Source: Sistotremastrum niveocremeum HHB9708
Lineage: Eukaryota > Basidiomycota > Agaricomycetes > Sistotremastrales > Sistotremastraceae
Length of the DNA: 64,000 bases
Reading direction: 5' to 3'
NCBI GenBank assembly: GCA_001630475.1
Contig: KV419422.1
Coordinates: 310,001 to 374,000 of the forward strand
In this document: positions 11,952-23,456 of the stretch, piece by piece
Layout: the number at the start of each line of letters is the position of its first letter
Numbering within the stretch: position 1 is the stretch's first letter
Notes under the pieces: generated by a model
Seen by the model: only the letters and a program-made list of their open reading frames with translations
What the model was told of the DNA's origin: nothing
The model's database searches: none
Translations under genes and position numbers: made by a program

Positions 11952-12657
11952 GAGGTGCGAGCGAGGCGAAAAGGCGGAGTTGTATGTTTGGTGTTGATGT
12001 TGGTGATGACGATGATGTGTGTGGTATCTGGGTTTATAATAAAAGATGAGGGGGAGGCGAGAGGTATATAGTGACTTCTATAGGGAGAGGGACATGGCGG
12101 CGGGGAGGAGGGTAGGATATGAGTTCGGGGACGGGGACGACAGCGACGAAGACGCGTGGACGCTGTGGGCGACGACGAGCAGCGGGGGAGAGCGAGAGAT
12201 GATGATGGTGATGGATCAAAGGGAGAGCAAACTGTGGTCTATTTGAGCCCCGGAGACCTCGACGTGAATAAATAAACGGCAAGCCCCTTCCGAATATTCT
12301 GCCACCTTTTTTTCTTCTTTTTTTCGAGAACGCTTTCCAATTGGCTGACCAATCACAATTCAGTCTTCACACGCTCGATTCCTGCCTGCAACTGTCCCGG
12401 CTTCCTCGATTCTCCGGGTCAACCGTCGCCACAAAAGGAACTTTTTTAATCTCAGGCACCCAAATACGCCACAACGCAGCCACCACACAGCCAAATCCTG
12501 TGACGGTGTGACTCCGTGATACTCCGTGACTCCGCTTCCGTTACGACTGTACAGTACCTCTTCTTCAATCTCCGACGCCCTCCATCCCTCAAGACTCAAG
12601 GTAAAGTCGGTCCCGAGCTGCTCGTTCCCCGCACAGTTGCTCATCCATCCAGCAGCC
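11952..12657. other. Divergent promoter, kinase and eL19
   Basis: About 700 bases separating two start codons. Pyrimidine-rich on the plus strand close to the eL19 start, as usual for fungal ribosomal protein promoters. A TATA-like TTTATAATAAA lies at about 12030-12042. No ORF is supported. Confidence 0.5.
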
Positions 12658-13354
12658 ATGGTCAACCTGCGCTCCCAGAAGAGACTCGCAGCCTCCGTCG
12701 CAGGCGTCGGCAAGCGTAAAATCTGGCTCGATCCCGCCGAGCAGTCAGAGATTGGCAATGCCAACTCTCGCACCCACATCAAGAAGTTGATTAAAGACGG
12801 TCGTGTCATTGTCAAACCCACCATCGTTCACTCTCGCGCTCGCACTCGGGACCTCCTTGCCGCAAAGCGAAAGGGTCGTCACACCGGTCCTGGTAAAAGA
12901 AAGGGTACCGCTGAGGCCCGCATGCCCACCAAAGTCCAATGGATGAGACGACAACGGGTGCTCAGACGTCTGCTGCGGAAATACAGAGAAGCTGGCAAAA
13001 TCGACAAGCATCTGTACGTTACTGATCAATTTTCTCATTGCTGACATTTTCTTATCGTCGAGTCACTCAGCTACCACTCCCTTTACATGAAATCAAAAGG
13101 AAACGTCTTCAAGAACAAGCGTGTCCTGATGGAGTACATTCACAAGGCCAAGGCCGAGAAGACGAGAACAAAGGTTCTTACCGACCAGATGGAGGCTCGT
13201 CGTACCAAAAACAAGGTCAGTCCTATTTCCAATTCATCCTTGCTATATATTCATTTTTCTCCAGGCTGCCCGCGACCGTCGTGCCAACCGTGTTGCCGAG
13301 AAGCGTGCTGCCATCTTCGCTGTCGAGCACGATACCGCTACCGCCAAGGAGTAA
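12658..13354 (+). CDS. RPL19: 60S ribosomal protein eL19
   Basis: Structural protein of the large ribosomal subunit. Exons 12658-13013, 13071-13215 and 13265-13354 give 196 residues, the expected eukaryotic length. It begins [19 protein letters not shown] and carries the family stretch [18 protein letters not shown] and the basic [17 protein letters not shown]. The start is fixed by universal conservation of the N-terminus. Introns fall after DKHL and after TKNK. Nothing is odd about it; expression is probably high and constitutive, consistent with a pyrimidine-rich upstream tract. Confidence 0.97.
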
Positions 13355-13619
13355 ATCTTTGTCTGTACTTACGTCTGCATGTCGTCGATACTCTCTATTG
13401 CTCTACGATATACATGGATCCATGCATGCATGCATTCCCTTTTCTCATGATCTATATAATATGTATTCTTCCACAATGTACGAGTCCAGCGACAGAGCTT
13501 AACGTCGCCTGCTTTAGTAAGCGATAGCGGCGAGGCCCTCAGCACGACCTTTGTCTCAAAAGCATCCTCGGCCGACGCTCTTCGAATCATTCACTCCATC
13601 TCATAGGGCATGACCCAGG

Positions 13620-15962
13620 ATGCCCCGCCTACATCCCCTCCACGAGCCAGATCACAGTGCTGAACCCGTCTATATAATCAGCCAAGGCAAAACCGCCAGT
13701 GCGTTCGAAGCGCTCGACTCCAACTCGAGGGCTTGTTTTTTGCTCATGCAATCTGATCAATTAATGATTCCGTAACCATACAGAACACGGTCAAGTTCTT
13801 CAGAGACGTGCAGCTGATAAACACGTCTATGTACACTATCTCAATACAGACAAACGACTGGACGAATGGATTCCCGAGGACTCGATTCGCTTGCTAGACG
13901 CTACTGCCTCGACGAATGGCATCAATGGCACCAATGGTACCACCGATCCTCCACCATCCACGGCTACTTCTGAGACACAAACGCGTGGTCGTAAACGAAA
14001 ACGCGGGGGCGTAGCACCATCTGACGAACCGCCGCCATCTGAAGGAGGTCTCGCCCCGCCAGATGTCGGTGTGAGCTTACAAGGACGACATATGGTCACC
14101 AACCCACTGGCCGTGGCAAGCCGAAAAGGAGGAAACACGAGCGAAGATGAGGATATTGCTGAACACCGAATGATCACTGCGCGACGCAATTTCGAACGAG
14201 TCTTTTTTGGACCAAAATGGCGGATTAAAACTTGGTATGTTATCTCAGGCTGCTGCTTCTCGTGGGCCAATCGTTGAATGGTTCATGCTATCACGTGTTC
14301 AACAGGTACTTTTCACCGTATCCTTTGTCAGAAGCAGAAGCAGACGAAGTTCCCGTCTCTGCTCTTCCTACTCCCAATGGCAACACACCTGCGTCCAAGT
14401 CGAGCCTGGGCCTGCCGCGAACCACGATGCGGGCTCACGGACGTACGGCTGATATCCTTGCCGGTGGATTAGGCCGCGAGTCCGTGACAGGAGAGAAGAG
14501 TGTTCTTTGGGTATGCAACTGGTGCTTCAAGTACATGAGAGAGGCTACGCCGTGGGAGCTACACCTGGTAAGCACCCTCATGACATCTATACCATTCAGG
14601 GCCTGTATAGCTCATTATGTATTTGTCCTTGGAAAGTAGAAGGTCTGCCAACAGAACCATCCTCCTGGGAGAAAAGTCTACCAACGTGGTGCGCATATCA
14701 TATGGGAAGTAGACGGGGCGAAGGAAAAGGTGAGAGCCAGCTGATTCTCTGGACTCACACCCCTCGTTGAGACGTCATGCCCATCAGCTCTATTGCCAAA
14801 ATCTGTCTTTGTTCGGGAAGCTGTTCATTGACGTCAAAACCCTGTTCTTTGATTGCGAGAATTGTAAGTCAGTCTCGAGTAGGGTCTGTACCCCCACCCT
14901 AACGGCATCCTTCTCATCAGTTCTATATTATCTACTAACTGACGCCGACTCAACACGCGATCATGTGTTATGCTATTTCTCCAAGGCGAGTCTCCCCGCA
15001 GTCTTGACCGACCCACTTGTGCATGTTTCTCATATTGAATCCACCCAGGAGAAAGTTTCTTATGATAATTATAATCTCGCGTGTATTGTTACATTCCCCC
15101 CTTACCAAGGTAAGGGTTACGGTAAGCTCATGATCGACTTCAGTAAGTTTTTGTTTCCGTTCGCCCCTCTGTTCCATCCGTTATCGTACGCGATCATCTG
15201 CTCATTCCCTAACAGGCTACGAACTTTCACGACGGGCGGCAAAGCTGGAAACGCCTGAACGGCCCCTGTCTGATCTGGGATTAAGGGGCTATCTAGCCTA
15301 TTGGATCTCTGTGTTGGTCCGGTTTTTCAGGTGTGTTCACATATAGCTGTTATCGTTCAACCATCTCCATTTCTCACAATATGATCCGTTGAATAACAGA
15401 GCGGTTATCACTGTTATGCCATCGGAGTTTCCAGAGACAAATCGTCATTCTGCCGCCGAGGGTCTTATAGAGTTAGCGGGGGGAGGAAATACGAGCGGGC
15501 AGAAAAAGAGGAAGAAGTCAGGAAAGGAAGAAGATGATAACGAATGGACGGGTGAGTGTGTCATTTTCCTGCGAAGACCTTTGATTTCTGATGCGTTTAC
15601 AGAGAGCGGTATGTTTGCTTCGATGCCGTCTTCCTTTTATCTTTGAACCTATTAACCGCAACACAGACCCCTCCTCCTTCAACAATTTCCGACAGTTGAT
15701 AACTACCCTGAACCCCAACGGCAGCGCCACGACGAATGTCTTCATCCAGTGTACGCTGCGGGATATCTCTCAAGCGACGAACATACGAGTGGAAGACATA
15801 GCTTTCGCTTTGAATGAATGCGGCCTCCTCCAAAGACGCAGGAAAGACAACGAAACCCTGGAGGAAGTGATCATGCTCAGCAGAGAGATGATCGACAAAG
15901 TGGCTGCGGAAAGAAACATCAAGTCCAAGAGACTAATTGACGTGAAATGTCTTCTGCTATGA
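13620..15962 (+). CDS. MYST-family histone acetyltransferase (chromo-barrel type)
   Basis: Lysine acetyltransferase of the Esa1/Tip60/MOF class acting on histones. Exons 13620-13698, 13784-14234, 14306-14567, 14640-14729, 14788-14863, 14921-14985, 15049-15142, 15216-15330, 15400-15551 and 15667-15962 give 559 residues. A chromo-barrel lies at the N-terminus ([17 protein letters not shown]). Then comes a C2HC zinc finger (Cys247, Cys250, His263, Cys267) and the MYST core with Cys353 in [10 protein letters not shown], the acetyl-CoA loop QGKGYG and Glu387 in [10 protein letters not shown]. The intron at 14986-15048 has a GC donor. The C-terminus contains a Lys-rich insertion ([13 protein letters not shown]) and is divergent from Esa1, so orthology among Esa1, Sas2 and Mst2-like members is open. 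The first coding exon is the least certain part. Confidence 0.85.
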
Positions 15963-16186
15963 ACGTTGGAAGACTTTGCTTATACCAGTACGTTGCTGAC
16001 AGCACACGCGTGTAGTCCTAGTAGTCCTATTATCTCCCTCCTTTGTACACTTCTCTACTTGTTATTAGTCTAATCTGGGTGTTTTGCGATTATGTCTTGC
16101 TTATGTATGATTGATGCAGTGTTACAATCCAGACATGAATGTCGAGTTAAGACAATGGTATCGTATTACAAGTAATTTATTATGAT

Positions 16187-16622
16187 TTACTTCCGAAGCT
16201 CTTTCTGGAAGTCATTCTTTGCCTCTTTGGCACCGGCGGCAGCTTGGTTGGCTTTTTGTGAAGTGGTCTCGCTGACTTCGCTAGCCTTCTGTTTGGCTTC
16301 TGCTGAGGTGGTACCTGCGTTACTATGAGTTCATGCACTTGAAAGGCTACGTTGAACATATGACGTACCGACTGTCTCTTTGACCTTCTCGGATGCTTGC
16401 TCTGCGCTCTCCAATCCCGAAGCCAACGTCTTTCCAACAGTTTTGTTGACCTGCACTTCATTCAGTGATTGCGATAGAAGAGGTGGGGTTCCAACTGACC
16501 TTATCGGCGGTCTCTTTAACGGTGTCGGTGACGCTTTTATAGGCAGCTGGGGTGGAAGAGAAGGTTCTCGATGAAGTGGATGCGACGACGCGCGAAGAAC
16601 GAGTGAGGGCAGAGCGGAACAT
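16187..16622 (-). CDS. Small LEA-like amphipathic protein, probably mitochondrial
   Basis: Exons 16500-16622, 16369-16450 and 16187-16314 give 110 residues. The first 30 residues (MFRSALTRSSRVVAS onwards) are rich in Arg and Ser without acids, a good mitochondrial presequence. The rest is an 11-residue-like repeat of Ala, Lys, Glu, Thr and Val (for example KVKETVG, AEAKQKASEVSE, QKANQAAAGAKEAK) typical of group-3 LEA-type amphipathic helices. Such proteins protect membranes and enzymes during drying or stress, known from other eukaryotes; the role here is inferred. A CRE (TGACGTCA) at 16719-16726 lies 97 bases upstream of the start. Confidence 0.75.
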
Positions 16623-16718
16623 TGCAAGTATTAAGTGGGATGGTTATGGGAGCTAAAGAGACGATTATGGTGCAGAAGAGAAAGTGGCTGGAGTCTTAAG
16701 TACTGATCCCATACTCGG

Positions 16719-16726
16719 TGACGTCA
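16719..16726. promoter_or_regulatory. CRE site (TGACGTCA) in divergent promoter
   Basis: Perfect palindromic ATF/CREB site in the 166-base gap between the start codons of the LEA-like gene (minus) and the following forward gene. Fungal Atf1-type factors bind this under stress and in sexual development. Function here is inferred from the sequence match only. Confidence 0.45.
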
Positions 16727-16788
16727 GAGGATGTATGCGCGTTCGTTCATGGTTCGGTTGAGCCCGGATCCACTTTTGCGCGTCGACG

Positions 16789-18305
16789 ATGACACCAGCG
16801 ACCCCCACAGACACGTTACGCGTCGCCGTGGTAAATCTGGTCCTCATTGCATGCGGAATATATGCGCTCATTATTTCTAGGCCTTGGTCGCTTTGTCTCA
16901 CAAACCACCCGAGCAATCTTACGCGTGTAGGATTTCTTTACCTTAAAATGAACGCGCTCAGGAATCCTCTAATAGCCTATGTCCTGGACCTTCGGGAACG
17001 TTTTCCGGTCATTGGAAGTCAACATGAAGATCCATGGAGAGAAAGGACATTGAAGTTAGAAGAAGATCTTGCATCTCTGAAAGCCAAGCTGCAAAAACAG
17101 GAAATCGGTAATATACTCGCCGTCCAAATATTTGATGCCAATCAAAATTCTAGAGCTTCGAAAGCGCGATGCACCACCTCAGGTTCCAGGACCATCATCT
17201 CTCCCCCCGTCGTCACCGCCTTGTCCACCCAAGAAGAAAGCTAAGAAATCAAAGACTAAGAACGGAGAAGAAAATCAGGCTGTAGCTGTGACATCCCATA
17301 CGAACGCTATTGCTGGCGTCAAGCCCAACATAGAGCTGCTTTCTCTCGTCGGTATGTCATGCCATCGCTTTCTTTCTGATGTTATCATCTGGGTTGTCAG
17401 GTCAATATTTCCCCCCTATCCGAGGCTCTTTAGATGTCCTCGGTTCTCTGAGCTCCTTCACTCGTGAGCTAACCGCGAAGCCCCCCCGACAAAAGCAAAC
17501 GCATGACCTTCGCGAAATCATTATCCCCAATGCGAGACGCGTGCTGCAAGCATTTTCTTCCGCCCTCAAGCTTGTTGTGACGCCGAAGGCAACCGGACCT
17601 CCAATAGACGACCTCGCTACAATCTTCATCTCCCTATTGTCCACCTTGGAAGGACTTCCTCTGGCAACTCAAACATTCACGGAGCTCAGACCTGACTTCG
17701 TGACTTTTGTTATCACGCCTATTATGCGCTCCATTATCTCCATCTCCGTGACAATAACCACCCGCATAGTAACAACAAACACAAAAGCAAAGTCAACCAC
17801 CAACAAGTCCTCCATTCGGCCTGCGTCCAGCGACATTCGACTCGTTCTCTTCGACATCTTGAGGCGGTACTTCGCATTGATCGCATCCCTGAAAATCCCG
17901 ACACTTTCGACGGTGGAAGCCACGGTCCTTCATTTTACACGCGAAATCGAGAGAATATTCCAGTTTAGCACGGCCACGACTCCAGCGCCCGCTTCTTTAG
18001 GGGTGATCGACGGGAACATTGTGGCCCTTTCCAGGCAACAAAGAATCAGGCGACTGGCAGACAAAGAGTCCTTTTGGTATCTGTGCGCCATCTGTCACTC
18101 GGCTTTGGATAGTCTCCCAGCGGAGACCCCCAGAGTGGAAGAATCTACCTCGGACCTGACTTCGAATGCCGTCATGGAGGGATTGTCGAATTTGGCTGCG
18201 TCCATTCTCAAGCACGAGTCGGACAATGGCAGGGGCTTAGGAGAAATTGAAAGAGAGCTTCTACTTGCTGTTCTCGAAAAGGCATGGTTGAGGAATCTAT
18301 TGTGA
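16789..18305 (+). CDS. Unassigned protein, possible Mei4/Rec24-like meiotic factor
   Basis: No confident family. Two models share the 3' part (17154-17351, 17401-18305). In the simplest, exon 1 runs 16789-17107 uninterrupted. In the one I prefer, introns 16831-16880 (GTAAAT...TTCTAG) and 16925-16961 (37 bases, short) are removed, giving 444 residues, still in frame. The spliced N-terminus then reads DTLRVAVALVALSHKPPEQSY followed by DPWRERTLKLEEDLASLKAKL. That resembles the Mei4 pattern of a hydrophobic ALAII-type helix ending in KP, then a Trp-led coiled coil. A basic patch PPKKKAKKSKTK (likely nuclear signal) and a long helical C-terminus follow. Mei4 is a meiotic double-strand-break factor; this link is weak pattern matching and needs a profile search. 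Confidence 0.6.
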
Positions 18306-18520
18306 TCCTAACGCGATTCTAGAACCCTGACTGCGATTTACACATTACTATGACAATCTATATAGTTCCTAATCCAAATTCGAATGATACATGAAAACAC
18401 AATGAAATGAATGATATGGTATAATGAAGCTAATGTAAGTCCAGAATCCATGTCAAATGAAAGGGGGTTGGTTTACAATCAAGGCAAACAACAGTCCAAA
18501 AGTCCAGTATTCTTCGAGAG

Positions 18521-19153
18521 TCAATGTCGCCTGAGGGTATGATGTTCCTGCTTCCGTCTGGTTCTCTCCATGATGAGAAACGTAACAAAGATGGCATTGA
18601 GTGCCGATATTGCTTCGGGAGCAATGTTGAGATGGATTTGTCGTTCCCGACTTGGCCCGGTCTCTGACCATCGGGTGCGAGCAACGACGGCACCAGCAGT
18701 TCCTTGCTGCAACTGCAGATAATCGGTATGATATCACAACACGACGCGGTCATACGATAGCACTCACCACCATGCATTTTCCTTGCACAGTCCAAGTAAA
18801 CCGTTGACCGCCTGGCCCGGTAAACGTTCTAGTCCTGTGAACGGAAGCAAAAGGTGGCATAAGCGACAGAACGAACACGACGAATACGCATGCATCAGGA
18901 CTCACGCAGAGTGCGTCGGTGCTAAGAACACATCGAGCTCCATTTCCTTGCGCAAGAACGAGACTCGACTGGGACCCAGAGAGTTCCATTCAACGCCAGC
19001 CACTCGCCAGCGCTGTCTACGCTTCCCGTCAAGTCTCCAGATGATCGTCGTCTTCCTGCTCCAGCCTCGATTCGTCTTCGTGCCGAAGCAATATTCACCG
19101 TCTGCATTTCGGACGGTGGCAGAGAGAAGATCGCCTTCGATAGAGAGATCCAT
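18521..19153 (-). CDS. DUF6593-like fungal protein
   Basis: Exons 18906-19153, 18768-18834 and 18521-18712 give 168 residues. The middle part RTFTGPGGQRFTWT followed by a hydrophobic end (ALNAIFVTFLIMERTRR) is the pattern of DUF6593, a small beta-rich family expanded in Agaricomycetes with no known function. There is no signal peptide. The assignment rests on pattern recognition and is moderate. Confidence 0.7.
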
Positions 19154-19798
19154 TGTGGATGCGAAGGGATGGATGGAGGCGGGCGAGCAGCAATGGACTG
19201 ATTATGGAGGTCAGGAGCAGAGAGGTAAGATAGAAGAAATGAACAGGAAGTGCAGGGTTCGCTCGCGAACAAGAGGCATGGCAAGTATATATGGAGGCAT
19301 AGGCGGCGCGTTGTTGTCCGAGCGAATCCAGGACTGCCTCGCTGAAGGCGGACTTTCAATTCCTTTGTTCCGCAAAAGGTACCGACTCGTTGGCGGGTGG
19401 CAGCTCAACTGTTTGCCTTGCCACCGGCTCTATTTTCGAAGACGTTCTGTCCCAATGTTCTCAAATATTCCCAGTTGAAGAAGTGTATGCCAGCTCATCA
19501 CAATTTCAGGACTATCCATCCTACATCATTGAGGTCATACATTCGCACGCCAGGGTGGGATTTGTTGCGATCGTGGCTACAGATAGTAAATGAAGTCGCA
19601 GTACTACACCAAGCATAAAAGATTTTCTCAGACAAGAACAAAGAGAAAGCAGTGTGATCGATAGATGCCCCAGGCAAAACATACAACCAAAGGAAATCGT
19701 TGCGGGTATTCGCACAAGAAATAGATGAAGTTTAATTCTTAACGACGTTTCAGGAAATCAAGCTAGATGAATCGGTGACAGTCAGATTTCGTGGAAAT
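19154..19798. other. Intergenic, no supported gene
   Basis: About 645 bases upstream of the DUF6593 gene and downstream of the PHD gene. Several overlapping 60-70 codon ORFs occur on both strands without family features or consistent splice sites. Confidence 0.45.
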
Positions 19799-22700
19799 TT
19801 AGAGGATAGAATATTTCGCACCATGCCCCAAACTCCTATCAAGGAAAGGGTCGTCCAATCCCAATCCCGAACCCTTTTGCACTTGACCTTCATTCACATC
19901 CAGCCTGCCCTTGCCTTTCAATATATCAAAAGTGGGGACCCGCCCAAAGGAGCGATTTGCCAGAGGCGAAGAAGGGGGATCCGGACTATGTGTCAACTCT
20001 CTATTGAAGCGAGAACGAGTTTGGTCGTTTTGTGATTCCGGGAAATTCGGTGTTTCCTCCAGTGCAGAGAATCCTCCCGGAGACGCATTGGTCTTCGCAA
20101 ATCTCGAAACGCCATCGCCGCGGAAAGGAGTAGCGAACATGCTTCCGGGTCGTGTAGACCATGTGCCCAATCCTTTCGGAGTGGCAGCCATACCGAGAAG
20201 GGCATCGAACTTGAGACCGCGTGAAGGCGTTGACATGGGATCAAAAGGCGCATCGTGTTCCGTGGACGCTTCATCAAAGAACGTTGGCGAAGACCAAACT
20301 TTTACGCTTGATTTCTTGGACTGATCTTGTTGCGGCGTGGTTGGGTTCACAGATTCCTGACTCTCGCCCCAGAACGGCATTTGTGAGCTATGCGATAGTG
20401 ATGAACCCACACCCGACGAATCGTACCCGAAACGACGCTTGGATTTAGGCGTTTGAGGAAACTGAGGTGTGCCGAACGCGTGAAATCCGGGAATTGGGCC
20501 TTGATAGAGTGGCACGTTCGGAGGACTGGAACGCAGAGGCACATTGTCTTCCGCAGTGGGCACAAGAGTCGGTTCGACGACACGCATATGATGCGAATGA
20601 CAAGTGTCGCAAAACCACTCTTCACCAAGGTCGTTTTCGTCCGTGATGTTCATGCAGTTTTGGTGGTACCAACTTCGACAGCCGTCGCACCGAACCATTG
20701 GCCTATCGTCGTCTGAAAGTCCACAAACGCAGTTCAAGGACCCGTCGTCGGATCCATCGCGATCAGCAGCTCTCTCCGCCCTCTTCCTCCTGACGCTGCG
20801 ATAGATGAGCGCACGGGCTTCAGGTTTCGCGATCAATGCCGCTCGAGCATCGGAAGGGTCCATAGGGAGATGAAGCCTGCCCGAATATCCAGTCGGTAAC
20901 TCATCTTCCATCGTATCCAAATCTTTTTGAAACCTCTCATTGACCATCACCCTCTTGCCTCGGGCACGCCGACTCGGCGGCGGCGTGGCTGGGCCGTTGT
21001 TTCGGCCACTGCTGCCCAACTCGAATTCACCGCTATCTGAGGAGTCACTGTCGTGCAACAGATATCGTTGAATGGCCAACATCCTTGCAGTTTCCCGATT
21101 ATCCTCATTGCGCTGTTGTTTCCACGGAAACTCATCATCTGGCCAGGCCGGCTTTTGAAAAGCACCGTTCTCGTCGGTCAGGGAAGTGATAACGCTGCCG
21201 TTATCAGGCACGTCATTCGTGACGTCATTCATAGAGTTCGACTTTATTGGTCCTTTTTTCTTTTTCTTGCTCTTCTTGGGTGGCGGTCGTTTGGACTGAG
21301 GAATAGATGATGACTCTTTGGGCAAGAAGAGCTGTTCGTCGGCGATGACTCGTCCTTTGTCAGGAAGTTCGATGGGCTTGAGTGTCGTGTGAGTGCGGGG
21401 AGCGGAGAAAGCCTCGAGTCGTTTTTGCAGTTTCAGTTGCTTCTCTGGAGGCAATGTTTTGATTTGCGACTCCATCGTGGCTTCGTCGGCGAGGCTGAAC
21501 AATTTCTTGGGAGGGGTGATGGGCAGGCTCTCCAAGAGTGGCGGAGGTGGAGGCGTTGACCCTACTCCGTTGATGCTATTTTCTCTCTCCTCATAGAGCT
21601 TGAGCCTACGGCCCTTCTCCGGACTTGTTGTGACGCTGAGAGAATTCTTAAGATGTTCGTTCAGATGTCCATCAGCTTCAGCGTCTTGAAGTTCGAAGTC
21701 GGAGGGTCGGCCGCCTCTTTGTAGATAGTCAGGTCTATAAGTCTCGAGATGACTGCCTTGCGGAAGTGATGATCCAGCGGGTAAAGTCCCATTACGTGAT
21801 CTGGGAGGTGTTCCATTGTGCATGGATGTGCTTTTCGTGAATTCGTTTGGCGGGAAGCCGCGATTGGCCGAAGAGAAACTGGAGGCAAGGGGTGTAGTGG
21901 GATTGAGCGCTTTAAAATCTGGTGGTTTTGGTACCTCGGTCGCTTCAGCAGGTTGCGCACTTGATCGACCTGGAGGAGGGGTGATGATGGGTGCAGGGGC
22001 GAGAGCGTTCAGCGAACTAAAATCAGAGCAAAAAGAAGTTATATTGATGAAAGTGTATTGGGACGTTAATACTAACCGATCACCATTACTGTCGACACCA
22101 TCAGTTTAAAATTCTATGAATCCATGTTGAAACGAGATCACTCACCGTTGCGGGGTCGTCGTGCTGGAGGGCAGCCGCTGGACAGAGAAAAGAGGGCTAC
22201 GAGAGAATTTAAACAATGACGAGGTTTACTTGAAATGTAGTACCTCGACTCGGGTGTAGCCATCTGCTCACGGGCGCTATTATACGATTCAGAACCAAGA
22301 CGTCTATAAGCTTGAAATTTGACTTACTGGTAGTCAGTGTCATGTGAAGCCGTTCGTCGTTGCGCACTGTCTGGGCCTGAGACAATTTCTTGCGAGTTCG
22401 CCGTAGTTCGTGGTGTACCGTGGGCAGATGATGTGAAGCCCAGAGAATCATGAAACGAGTTGGTCGCAGATGAATTCCCAGAAAACGATCTCCTACAAGA
22501 ACACATCAAAATACAGTTATGTCCAGGCTAGGAATGGACGAACGGCGGTTGTGGAGGGTCGGAAAAAAGAGGGGTCCTATTCCAGAAAAGGTTAGGTGTC
22601 TCATCGACAGAAGTCATGGAAATTTTGGAACGTACTGTAATCGCCTCTCAGTTTCGGCAGTATGGCCGTTAGCATTGGGCGTATGGGAATATCCTTTTGG

Positions 22701-23207
22701 ACGAATCGGTCTGGGTTCGTTTCTGGTTCGATGGCTATACGGCGATTGCGGAAGGTGGCCGTATGCCGTATAGGCCAAGGCCGCCGCAGGACTATCGACG
22801 ACAGTTAGCAATCTTTTGATGATGAACTGCTCGAGACATACCTCATGGGTGTCGGGAGGTGGGAAATAATATCGTCGTAGATTTCCTCTAGTGGCTCTTG
22901 AAACGGCTCCTGCATGCGGATTCTGGACAGGGACCATGAGGACAAGTACGATGAGACTGGTTCGGACACACCTATCATCCAGAGAAAATGGTGCATAGGT
23001 AGCATCAGCGAAGAAATCGTCGGTTGCGAGGTTTCCCCATCGCTGTCGAGCCCTTGCGTTGCGGGCTCTGGGAGACAGCTTGGGCCTCGCGGCATTCCCA
23101 TTGTCAGTGGCAGGGGGCGCAGTAGATGTACTGGGTTGAGGAGAGGCATGGTTATATGAAGACACCAGTGGCACTATGGTCGAAGACTCAGATGGCTGGT
23201 CGGGCAT
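19799..23207 (-). CDS. PHD-finger protein
   Basis: Large, mostly disordered nuclear-type protein with one PHD zinc finger that reads histone tails. Exons 22972-23207, 22842-22922, 22636-22791, 22328-22492, 22244-22276, 22146-22196, 22077-22088 and 19799-22016 give 983 residues. The 12-base exon 22077-22088 and the choice of acceptor at 22196 are both forced by reading frame. The finger (about 674-717) is complete: NCVCG, VRCDGC, WYHQNC and WFCDTC supply the C4HC3 ligands. A Lys-rich run (KKSKKKKKGP) is a likely nuclear signal, and PWKQQRNEDNRETARMLAIQ is a helical segment. Ser/Pro-rich flanks carry no other domain I recognise. It is divergent from DNMT2 with 249 bases between starts. Confidence 0.85.
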
Positions 23208-23456
23208 GGCCAAGTATTAAGAGAAGCTAGTGTGCGTAAAGTGCTCAGAACGGCGGGAGAGAGGCAAAACAAGAGAAAGAGCGAGCTAAATGTCGTGAAC
23301 GTCGAGCAGCCAGGTCGTGATAAGGAGACGGGGAGGGGAGGGGGGCGGGATGGGAGTAGGAGGCAGGAATGCAGGGAAAATGGGAATATAATGATGAGCT
23401 CAAAGAGACCCTTCGTCGGTTTCCGGATGGCGGCCGTATCTTCCGATCGACTGCAA

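Noticed and set aside
15599-15608. Micro-exon AGCG inside the last MYST intron
   Set aside because: Including it shifts the frame; a single intron 15552-15666 joins WT to DPSSFNN correctly.
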